In this document: positions 1 through 12,100 of the stretch, piece after piece
Position numbering within the stretch: the first letter of the stretch is position 1
Layout: each line of letters opens with the position of its first letter
Assembly (NCBI GenBank): GCA_911728455.2
Contig: OU452221.1
Span: 4,058,290 to 4,122,289 of the forward strand
Source: Marthasterias glacialis
Taxonomy: Eukaryota > Echinodermata > Asteroidea > Forcipulatida > Asteriidae
DNA length: 64,000 nucleotides
Direction of reading: 5' to 3'
Position numbers and translations under genes: made by a program
Notes under the pieces: generated by a model
What the model was told of the DNA's origin: nothing
What the model saw: only the letters and a program-made list of their open reading frames with translations
The model's database searches: none

Positions 1-141
1 TGTAAACCTCTTGAATTGTATCATCTGGGAGGTTCCGGGTCAAGAATAAGAGGGAACCCAGACCCGCAAGCCATTTTTCAGGAATATCACTTCATCAAAT
101 CTCATCTCTGACTAACATAATTATTTATCTGTGTACTGCAG

Positions 142-3100
142 ACATTTCTGTCCGCCAGAGCTGTCTATGTTGTTGTGTTCAATCTGAGCCATGATCTGGA
201 AAAACCCATTCCTGTCCCTGGAGCTGAAGCTGTGAGTGAAAAACATTTTTTAGAACTCAAATTTATATTGTAACTGCATAATATAATAATGACCTGTGTC
301 CAGCATCCGACCATTTTTTTGAACTCTGAACATTTCATTTTCTTAGTCTCATTTGATTTGATTTATTTTAGTTTTTAAAGAAGAAAGGTTTTCAATAAAG
401 ATATACTTGCAGACATTTTCTTTCAAGATAAAAATGCAAGAATCTGTTATTTTGTCTTTTAAATTTTTACGATAATCCATCTCCACTACATGATTCATTT
501 TTGGGGTTGATTAATTAAACACTTGAGTCCGTATGTTTCATTTGCATTTAATAAATGGTACAATATTTTTTTTCTTTAGTTCAAAGCATTTGAGGCACTC
601 AATCTATAATGTATATGAAGAGCATTTATTTATTTATTTAGTTATACTTTAACTCTGGACGAAACAATGTGACCAGAGGCTGTCCATGGAAGGTGAGGGC
701 AAAAGTAAAAACAACTGTCATCGAAAAAGGTGTGCCCTTCCAGACCCCGCTCATTTTATACAGAATATACGGAAAACTAAAAATGTAGGTTAAAAGCAGC
801 GGAAAATAGCAAGTAAAAGATCATGATAAAATAAACCGAAAAAACAGTCCTAAAAACCCTTCAAAGCAAAGTAAAAGTTGAAACAATAACCAGGCAAACT
901 AAAATAATAAAACAATCCCACTGAAAGGCAAAAAAAAAAAATATATGTATACATATTTATATATATGCATATTTTTAAAACTAACTTTAAAAAGATGTCC
1001 TTACAAACCCCATTCATTAACAATAATAAATAATTGAAGTTGAATACAAACCCCGCAAATTGTCAGTACTATAAAATTGATAATGCATGTATCTATATGA
1101 ACATTTAGCTGAATATACATATAATATTTGTCTACAAACCTTTTATTGCTTGTCATTTTGTCTGTATGAAGGAGATGACTTCATGTCAAATGACTCCAAT
1201 ACAGTACTTGGACTTCTGGATGCGATCCGTCTACACATATACCAAAGAAAACACCTCCAAAACCAAGAACAGACTAGAACAGAAATCTCCACCCATTTTC
1301 ATCGTAGGTACTCACAGAAACAGCGTTGGAGGAGCAGATTTGCCTGACCGGGAACGGAAAAAAATAGTAAGTTTCCATGCTGGAGGGTGAGGTGAATTTT
1401 CTTGAGTGAAGGGCAATGGCATAGCCAAGGGGAGAAAAAGGAGGGCAGCTTGCCCCCCTATGGAACATCTTGTGTCCCCCCCCTTTCAGCCTCTAAACAC
1501 TGTGAAATTTGCTGTAATCATGCAATTTTTGAATGCAATTGCACCCTCTATAAATATAATGCACCCCCCCTTTGCACCCCTGCAAAAAAGCTGCTGGCTA
1601 TGCCACTGGTGAAGGGCATTACAGTAACAGTGTCGTAGATGGCCAGGCTGTCCAGTGAATGTAACTCAAGCTGTGGTGTTGTCAGAGTTTGGGTTCTGGT
1701 CCCAGTTATGACACTTGTCTCTTGAGCTCTTACCAAATTTGCTTTATCACTCAGCTTGGACATTAAGCTGTAGGTCCTGTAGGTGTTGTGTAATGTTGAA
1801 GATTCTAGCGCGGGCAGATCTGGGGGGGGGGGGTCTGGGGTGCTAAGGGGGCGCCACCTACCTGTACCCCTACCCCCCCCCCCCCCCCATCCCACTTGCA
1901 GATATGTGGAGAGGAGAACAAAAATGAAAAAATGGAAGGAAAAGGATGAGGCCAAAAAAAATAAGCAAAAAAGGGGCCAATTAATATATTCATGTTTTTG
2001 TTTGTTTGATTCCAACTCTCAGTCCTGATGATGTGACGGCAGGGGTCGCTTGCCATGATACTCGCATAAACTCAACAAAAAACCAATAGGAAAGTATAAA
2101 TAGCATGTGATAAATCTCATCTGATTTTAACCGCCATGCACGCTAACCTAATGCAGTCACAAACAGTACCCTTGTACTGCCCATGCACACAACTTGTTAC
2201 GTTTACTACCCAGGCAAAATGACTCATGACTAATATCATTATTAAATGGTCGTTAAACAAACTTGGCTGACTAACCATGACGTATCCATGCTTCGCTTTC
2301 AAAACTAATATATTTGGATCGGCATTAAATTACAGATAAATGAAATATTTACAAGAATCAGGAAAGAGATCTACAACAAGCCCTACTACAGATATGTTGT
2401 CACAAACTTCTACGCAATCGACAACTCTCTGGGATACTCCGATGAGAAGGTAGGAATCTTTGAACAGAATCATGTTGCCAAAAAAATATCAGAACTTTAT
2501 GGCATAATATTTGTGTTTTTTACCTGTACATTGATGTGTGTTAAGCACTGTATAATCAGTACTTTCCCGAGCATGCCGAACCCTTTGAAAAATATGCTCG
2601 TGGATTTTTTTTTTACAGGACTTGGGAGGAAAGTACTGAGTATACAGTACTTAACACACATCGCTGGATGTGTACGGGTAAAAAATACAAATATTATTCT
2701 TTATACTCGATGCCGAAAATAACATCTATTATAATTGTTGCGGTACCCGCTGCTAATAGGATTCGAACTGCCTCTAGCTGCCGGGCAATCCTAGTAGTGT
2801 AGTTGTTAAGACATCTACTTTAGAATGGCGGGGGTCGTTGGGTTCGAATCCCACCCGAGGAATATGCCTGTGGATTTTTTTTCACAGGACATGGGGGGAA
2901 AAGTACTGAGTATAGAGTGCTTAACACACATCGATGTACGGGTAAAAAACACAAATATTTTTTATCCCCGATGCAAAAAATAATATCTGTTATAACTTTA
3001 TGGCATTTATTGTCAACTGATGTTCATAAACAAGCGATTTAGACGTTCAGTTTTAGATTTAACAAAACAGATTGTTGCAGATTTTTTTTCAGATTCATCA

Positions 3101-6100
3101 ATACCGGTGTCTTGTATAGCGCATGTATCTACCAGCAATTAGGTACTCAAGGCGCTTATTATTATCATATGAAAGGTTTTTTAATTTTTTTAATTATGAG
3201 ACCCATTTATGTAGCACCTTATAAGGGTTTACAAGGTGCTGTGGCGCATACAGCAGCCACTTCCAGAAACATCAGGGCAAACCCCTTCTCTTAGTGATAA
3301 AGTGTATGTGGGTTCTTTTACGTGCATTAGACAACGCACGGGACCTACTGCTTTACGGCCCATTCGAAGGACGAAATAGTAATTGATAAGTTTCTTGCTT
3401 AAGGACGCAGGTGTCAAGACTGGAACTTGAACCCACACTCTGCTGATCAGAAACACCAGAGCTTGAGTCAAGTGCGCGTGACCACTTGGCCTTCACAGGC
3501 CACATTAAAGATACATGGAAAATGTTCTTTTTGAAATATAGAATGTATCATTAAAAAAATTATATATTTAATTAGAAAATGGCCAAAAAAATATATATAT
3601 ATATACATATATACATTATCATTATAGTACTCTCATTATAGCCCCCTCTCTATTATTCAATGTTTACACTTCTACTGGTTTTTTTAGGGAGATTACCCTT
3701 AATCACCTCCCACATCTGAGTAGATAATCCTGTCCTTTCATGTCAGCAGCATTACCCACCATGCAGCCTATTGTCCACACTGCTGTATTTTGATTGGTCA
3801 TCAACATTCTCTTTGTCTGTATTTAATTAACTTTAATTGGTTATCTTTTTCCCGCCTATCTTGGATACTCTCCATCTATTTTAATCCAAGGTTTTTCTAT
3901 AAATGGATCTGTTTTTATGTTTGTGCTTGTTTTTGCCTCTGACGAAGGTCCGGTTTGGATCGAAAGCTAAGGCCATCAACCCTACTAGTTTTATATATAT
4001 ATATGTAGATATATATTAAAAATAAATAGCGTGAGCAAAGAAAATTTGGCTGATGCCGGACTGTGAGGGCGCTGTTCTGTAGCTGCCAGTGTTTATTTTT
4101 CTCTGCCAGTGCTTGCTTATTTTTATCCGTTTAATCTTTGATGAGTTTTTGGCATCGTCTTTATATTTATTGTTGACGTGTTTGGTAAGCTTTCTGTGCT
4201 TATTTGTGATATATTTTTGTGATTTATCCGATACGTATTGCTTGTTATTTTGACGTTTTTTGATGTGTTTTTTATCTCCGGTCGAGTTCACTATTTTGTA
4301 ACGTGTATTCACCATGGCTGTTGCCATTAGTGCCCGTGCTCGTCTGTTGGTGTTTTTACATCTGCTTTTTATCCTACATAAGTCTCAACTGGTTCAAATC
4401 TTTGCTGATGCTAAGACTGTCAGAAATGAGTATTTTGTGTTGTCAGATCAGTATATGTGTCTGACTAATTTTGTTGTGCCAATCACACCCTGTCATGGGG
4501 TAACATTACAGCTGTGCCGTACTGGATTTAATTTCTCAAAAGTTCCATTAGTCAAATGGTCCAAACATGGCCAAACTACTCTAGTTATTCCTGGTCATGA
4601 CCCTCCACATGATATAACAATATTCATGGATATTTCTGTTAACCCAGGCCCTCGTATTGGATGCACTAGCAATGATGAGTTGCATTTTATGCATACAGAA
4701 AATTCGCATTCTAACATGTCTAGTAGTACAACTATAATGTATTCTCGTAGTCAGCTTTTTAACATCCGTAAGACTTTTTATCACTCCATTCAGCCGGGAT
4801 TGTTTTCGATTCTGAAAGCGAATGGAATTTTTCGGTTCAGGGGTAATAGAGCGGGTCATTGTAACTATAAGTGTAAAATTCCTGTTCACATTGGTCACCG
4901 GCTTGATTGTGTTCATAATAGGTTAGCTTTGGAAAACCGTACTCCTGTCCTTAAACACATTGTTGTAAATCCTGCCGATTCATCTGATGATCTATTTAAA
5001 CTTTGTTGCCTAAATACTAGATCTCTTAAAAATAAAACAGCCGATTTTGTTTCTTATGCTATTAATAGTAAGGCTGATTTGTTTGCCCTTACAGAGACTT
5101 GGTTTACAGATATGGATGTTGCCCACAAGGTTGAAGCAACTCCACCTGGTTTTAGATTGCTAGATCATCCCCGGAAAAACCGTGTGGGGGGAGGCACTGC
5201 TTTGTTGTTTCGTGATCATTTGAATGTCAAGAAAATTGCTGGAGATGAATTAGATTCATTTGAATTCTCAGAATGGTCTGTAGGGATTAATTCCTTTAAA
5301 TTACGACTTGTGATCATTTACAGGCCACCTTACTCAGTTAGCCACCCTTGTACAGTTAATCGGTTTATCACTGATTTTGCCGATTATTTAGAATCCATTA
5401 TTTTAGCTTCTGAACCAGTTTTAATAACTGGAGATTTTAACATCCATGTTGACATTTCTGACGATCCAAACACTATACGTTTTTTAACACTTCTTGAATC
5501 CATGGGTCTCCAGCAACATGTTAACAAACCTACACATGAGATGGGTCACACACTAGATCTTGTTATTACCCGGAAATCGGACATGGTTCTTAACAGCCCC
5601 CCGACACCTCACCACCTTTTTTCTGATCATTTTTCTGTTATTTGCAATTTGCAACAAAACAAGTCTTCTTTTCCTGCTAAACAGATTGTTTATAGGGATA
5701 TTAAATCCATTGACATTAATTGCTTGAAAAGTGACTTAGTCTCTTCTAGGCTGTGCAGGGACACTCCTCAAGGTCTTGAGGAGCTTACGAATTGTTATAA
5801 TACTACACTAGCTGCTACCTTCAACACACATGCCCCATTAAAGTCAAAGATGGTCACCGCTAGGCCCCGTCTTCCTTGGTTTAATCAAGAAATCAACTCT
5901 GCCTTGAGGATGAGGAGACGTGCAGAAAAGAAGTGGCGACGAACAAACATGGCCTCTGATCTTTCAGAATATAAGCTAATAAGAAATAAGGTAACCTTTC
6001 TTCTTAATAAAGCTCGCTGCAATTTCTACAAAGACTTTATCGAAAGTAATAGTTCCGACCAGAGGAAACTATTTAGAGCATCTAAAAAGCTGCTTGGACA

Positions 6101-9100
6101 TAGTGATGACGTCCTCTTTCCACCTTTTGAAGACAAAATGACTCTTGCTAATGATATGGGTAGCTTTTTTGTAAAGAAAATATCTAATATTCATGCTAAA
6201 CTTGATGACTTGGAAGTTTCAACCTCTGTTGACAGAACGTTCTCTTTTACATCTGAAACATTGTCCAGTAATTTCCTGTTTGATAGTTTCATACCATTAA
6301 CCGAGTCACAGGTAAAACAGCTTGTTGTCAATTCTTCTAAGGGATCTTGCACTCTGGATCCCATGCCTACTAACCTTGTGGGTGAGTGCCTTGATGTTTT
6401 GCTTCCAGTACTTACCAAAATTATAAACTCATCATTAGTATCTGGTACATTTCCTACTGACTGGAAGGAAGCTTTAATATGCCCTTTATTAAAAAAACAC
6501 AATCTCGATATGAAATTAGAAAACTACCGACCAATCAGTAACTTACAATTTATTTCTAAATTAACTGAGAGGGCCGTTTGTGACCAACTTTATTGTCACA
6601 TGTCAAAACATTCCATGTTTCCAGTTTTCCAATCATCTTACCGGAAGCATCACAGTACAGAGACGGCTCTTATAAAGGTTAAAAATGATTTACTGATGAG
6701 GATGAATTCACAACATGTTATTCTGCTTATCCTTTTAGACCTGAGTGCAGCGTTCGATACTGTTGATCACGTCATTTTATTGAAACGTCTGCAGTCTAAG
6801 TTTGGAGTCACTGGCAAGGCCCTCGATTGGTTTTCTTCTTATTTGTCAGGTAGAAGTCAACGCGTATCTATTCACGGTACCTTATCAGAAAAGTTTAATA
6901 TCAACTGTGGTGTTCCTCAGGGATCCTGCTTAGGACCATTTTTATTCATTGTCTATGCCTCTAAATTGTTTGACATCGTTGAGCATCATCTGCCCGATGT
7001 TCATTGTTATGCCGATGACACTCAGCTGTATCTATCTTTTAGACCTGATGATATATCTTGTCAAGCTGCTGTAACTATAATGGAAGATTGCATAAGGGAC
7101 ATCAGGCAATGGATGTTGCATGACCGACTTCTAATTAATGATGCTAAGAGTGAATTTTTGATCATTGGATCAAAGCAGCAGTTGAAGAAAATTAATATTT
7201 CCAATATCATGATAGGTGATGCTAAAGTTTTTCCTACAACATGCGTTCGTAATTTGGGGTCATGGTTTGATTCAGAACTTACAATGAACACCCACATCAA
7301 TAAAGCTTGCTCTGCAGCCTTTTTTCACCTTCACAACATCAAACGCATCAGTCAATTCCTAACACAAGACTCTCTTTTAAAACTAATTCATGCATTTGTG
7401 ACTAGTCGTCTTGATTATTGTAATAGCCTTTTGTATGGTCTGCCAAAGGCACATATAGCTAAACTACAAAGGGTTCAAAACGCTGCAGCCAGAATTGTTA
7501 CTAACACATACCGGTTTGAACACATTACACCAATAATTCGTCAATTACATTGGCTGCCTGTTTCCTACAGGATTAATTTTAAAATCCTTTTGTTGACCTT
7601 CAAAGCTCTTCATGGTCTTTCTCCAAAGTACTTACAGGATCTTGTTTCCATCCGGAAGGTATCTTCATATCAACTTAGGTCAGGGAATAATGGTATTTTT
7701 TTGGATTATCCTTCTGGTAAAATGTTGACTACATTTGGTGATAGAGCTTTTTCTGTGGCCGCCCCTAAGCTTTGGAATGCACTACCGTCTCATATACGTA
7801 GCGAGCAGAAACTTGCCTCTTTTAAATGTATTGTAAAAACCCACCTTTTTAAAGCCGCTTTTTAGTGTGTCTTTTTTCTATGGTCGCCTTGCCAGTTAGT
7901 TTAGATTTTTAGCATAAGATAGGGTTAGAGGCGTCTGTCTCCTGAAAAGGTCAAAACATTACCGATGCCAGCAGGGATAGGCCTATGTAATAAGTAACTT
8001 TTAGTTCTCTGTTGGCGGGACAGACGTATCCCCATACTGTGGTTTGGGCACTGGCCTGGTGACCAGTCTTTTTTCTTTGTCTTTTTCTTCCATTCTGTGC
8101 TTTTTATCATGTGTTCTGCGCCTTTGATCATTTTGTATGTAAGGGGCGCAATATAAATTTTAAATATTATTATTATTATTATACTCGAACCCGCGACCTC
8201 TCGAACACCGTACGAGTGCTCTACCAACTGAGCTAACCAGCCCTTATAGTTGGTGGGCGGTCCTATGTGCAATACCAAATCCACTTTGCTCGGGGGGACC
8301 AGTCAGAAGCCGAACCGTGCTGCCGATAAGCCAGGGATCACTACCCCGGTTAAGATGCAAATAACCTGGTAAACGGCAGTAGCGGGGATACACAACGAAT
8401 GGATACAGCTTTTTACGTGGTTTTACACAGAGAAAGGACATATGTAGATATATATTTATATATTATATACATATTATTGGTGGGACCGCCCACCAATAGG
8501 GCTGGTTAGCTCAGTTGGTCAGAGCGCTCGTACGGTATTCGAGAGGTCGCGGGTTCGAGTCCGGCATCAGGCAATTTTCTTTGCTCACCCCAACTGACAT
8601 AATATTTTCCAGTCAGTTTCCTGTATCCTTTCTGTGTAAATCCACGTAAAAAGCTGTATCCATTCGTTGTGTATCCCCGCTACTGCCGTTACCAGGTTGT
8701 TTGCATCTTACCTGGGGGCTGATCCCTGGCTTACCTGCCCCGAGCAAAGTGGTTTGGCATTGCACAGGACTGCCCACCAACATAGGGCTGGTTAGCTCAG
8801 TTGGTTAGAGCGCGCGTGAGGTATTCGAGAGGTCGCGGGTTCGAGTCCGGCATCAGCCAAATTATCTTTGCTCACCCCAATTAATCTATATACATGTATA
8901 TATACATATATATATATACATAAATTCGAGAAAAGCAAATACTGTGCTTACTTCACACTGTGCCACACAGCATCTTTTGAATTTCTATATATATATATAT
9001 ACATATATATGTATATTATTATTGTCAGTTATTATTACTTTGTTTTTTTTTATGAAATAGATTGAAAAGCTAAGAGAGCACATAAATGAAATAGTGTGTA

Positions 9101-12100
9101 AAGAACCGTACATGGGAGAGAAGATTCCACTCCACTGGCTGCAGTTTGACAAAGACAAACTAAAAGAAGTTTCCACACGTACTGACCATGATGGAACTCC
9201 TGTGTTGCATCCAGAGGAGGTAATAGTTTTTTTGTTTTTTGTCTCATGATTTGAACTTCATTAGCCATGTCCATTACCACCACCAATCCATCAAAATCAA
9301 ACTGCATGTTTTGTTTGATTCTGTTGGACTGATGAGGAGTGCACTAGTAAACTGATGATGCATTACATGGGATCAAGGATACACCCATACAGCCAACAGT
9401 CTTATCTCCAACCCAACTCTCTACAAACTGTGATGAGGAGCCTCTTTCAAAGGTCACTGGGCAAAGATCTCCACAATCTCCGGCTGGAATCTGATTCACT
9501 AGCCCAGAGAGCACTAGAGTTTGCCGTAGTGGGAAGCACCAGATACCAAGCACACCAAAGCCACCATTGTTCTTATCTCTTGGAACTCGGGTTTCAGTAT
9601 CTTATCCCGCCTTCCACCTCTCGGATGCCGCTTCAAATCCTGCCAGGGGCACTACGTGGATTGGGTTCCAGTCCCTACCTGATTGCATGTGTTTTTCTTA
9701 GAATCTTTCTCAGGGTTTTCCCTCCCACATCTAAAACTGAAACTTCCTTCCTTGTCTTCTCACCATGGGGTTTATAGTGATTGAAGTTGCTTTTCTGAGA
9801 GTCCTTGGCTTCAGAACCAGAATGAATAAAAATGACATGAAATGAAAAACTCCTTCACAGGGAAGTTAAAACGGCAGGACTAGGTCCCCTCAAGACCATA
9901 CAACACCTGAACAACCTTCAGGGTTGCAGCAGGGTACAGGGCTGGATGGCAAAAGTTGTTGAAGACTGATTGCCACTACAGGTTGTGCAAACTACTGTGG
10001 TAGTAGAACCAGTTCACATACATACATACACCCATAATTAGTCCAACAGTTTGGGTGCTGATGAGTAAATTTAATGGGAGACTTTTGAGACGATAGCGGG
10101 CGTCCCACAGACCGGTCCTTTTCCATTGTTTTCCTTGCTGAGAACAATGGAAAAGGACCAGTCTCTGGGACGCCCGCTATCGTTTCAAAAGTCTCCTATT
10201 GTGTTAGATTTTATCAGATTATGATTATGAGGAAAGAACCTTTTATTATTTTTTATATCTTTCTGGTAATGAAACCAAGGGACCCTCAAAAGAGACTAGC
10301 ACTGTGAACGGGACAAAAAAAAGTAGGCCTGAAGATACCTGTGTAGAGAAGATGTTGAAGAAATGTCAGTTTTACATGTGGGAGGAAAACCCCAACTAGG
10401 GAAAACCCACGCAATCAGGTAGGGACTGAAAACCCAATCCACGTGCAAGAATCCAGTCCGGGATTCGAACCGGGGTCCACAGAGGTGAAAGGCAGGGAAA
10501 GAAACCACTGAGCCACCTGAATGCCTCAACTTTAAATGACTCAAGGTTGTTCTGAGGTGAATATTTCTTAGGAACATATTTTGTGCTATTTTATAATCCC
10601 CTTCAAGTGTATGAAAACTAATTGACATTCCTGTTTGGTTAATTTTAAAGAAAAAACGATCCCGGCGATTCTGCCAAAAGAATCCCGCCAGGGGAACGGG
10701 ACAAAAAAAAGAAGAAGAATGTTTTAATGTGGTTAAAATGGGTTGAATAAACACTTGACCAACCATGGCAGCAATTTCAGCGGGTTGGTTATCAGCTATT
10801 AAAGGTATGATACATGATAATCAATCTTTTAAAAACTTTGATATTCTTTTGTTTATGTAACACACTATTAGGTGAGGGTTAACTCTGGAGTGAAATCGGA
10901 TACTGAACTCCAAACAATGCTGGCATTTTACCACGATCTCGGCCACATTGTATACTTTGGAGGAGATGGAGATTGTAAAAAGCAAGAGTTGAGAGATGTT
11001 GTCATTCTGGATCCTCAATGGTTGATAGACGCTTTTAAGAAGGTCATCACAGTCATGCCTCCTCGAGAGCAGGTGTGCCTTTGTTTCAGTTTGATTAACA
11101 AAATAATTAGAGTCTAAAACTGTCCTCCCAATTGGTTAAAGATACACAACCACAATTTAGGGGAAAAATATTAAAATTTGACACAGTTTCCACAGACATG
11201 ACAGAAACTCTTCCAGTGGACATATAAATAATTCTCACTTATATAGCAACTAGTACTAGAAGTCAACTTTAGCAAATGCTCATCCAGACTCAATTTAATT
11301 TCACTGAAAATTTGCTGAAATGTTCTTTGTTTTGTTGTAATTTTCACATGCTAGTTTTTTCCTTTTTATTTGATATTTGAATAATCACAAAAAGATGTCA
11401 GTATGTGAAATTTCACTTCCCACACTCCTCCCCCCCCCCCGCCAAAAAAAAAAAAAATAATAATAATAATAAAGAAAAGAAAACACCTTCAGAATTGTCA
11501 TATCGGACTCAGCAAAGAAACCTTTTTGACATTCTCATTGCATTATGGGAAACTATGGAAGTGTCCCGGATGTGGATGACAAACGCAATGCGTTTCTGTG
11601 TATGACGTAACACGCACGTTGGCCACGTTTTTGCTTTTTCACATTCTGTAATTCATGAAAGAGTTAAGTAAATTTTAACCCAAAAGAGAAAACCAGAACA
11701 ATTTGCCATTTTGCATGTGAAAGTTGTCCGCCATGGCGATAACATCAACTTGATGGGGATACCCAATTATTTTTCCCGAACAGCTCAATTTTATGCAGAA
11801 TCAGCCACTCGTTAATCTTGCATCTAGAGGAAAAATCTGTGAAAATCACGATTTAACTCTAAAAAATATCAAAGAAAAATATGAAAAAAACACATAATCG
11901 CAAGGGTTCTGAGCCGGGTGGCTAAAACCCCCCTTCCACCCCACCCCCTGCTTACAGCTCTCTAGCTGAAGGAGCTTCACAGAAACCGCACCAACATCAT
12001 TAATATATTTTTGTCTATTTATTCCCTCATCACTGTGTTGTCATGTTACCATGGTTACCAGATGTCGGGTCTGACAAAATCCTGGCAACGATTGAAGGAC

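Larger units (their letters stand above)
4064..8181 (+). mobile_element. full-length non-LTR retrotransposon (LINE), CR1/L2/Rex1-like
   Basis: Boundaries come from the interrupted SINE on either side. The element has a 250-bp 5' UTR starting GTGAGGGCGCTG, one ORF (4314-7865), and a 3' UTR ending GGGGCGCAATATAAATTTTA followed by an (ATT)n tail at about 8163-8181. The 5' end is not truncated and the ORF has no stop or frameshift, so this is a young and possibly mobile copy. Target duplication is at most about 3 bp (ACT). It lies in sense orientation in the ROCO intron 2450-9060. Confidence 0.9.

Noticed and set aside
1548-2015. 155-codon minus-strand ORF
   Set aside because: It runs across homopolymers and a SINE remnant; composition is low-complexity and nothing resembles a protein family.
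3939-3965. Hammerhead-ribozyme-like core (CTGACGA, a 5-bp stem, then GAAA)
   Set aside because: There is an extra unpaired A before the stem, no convincing stem III with a cleavage triplet follows, and the flanks do not pair as stem I. The second copy at 44535 lacks the CTGACGA part.
4016-4327. 103-codon minus-strand ORF over the LINE 5' end
   Set aside because: Antisense shadow of the LINE 5' UTR and SINE remnant; lysine/asparagine-rich, no family match.
8500-8575. tRNA gene candidate (GGTTAGCTCAGTTGGTCAGA ... GGTTCGAGTCC)
   Set aside because: A and B boxes are present but the T-stem is mispaired, acceptor ends do not pair, and the same unit recurs with a shared body; it is a tRNA-derived SINE head.
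9355-9777. 140-codon plus-strand ORF
   Set aside because: Largely the translated body of SINE family B; the same peptide pieces appear in the other SINE B copies.
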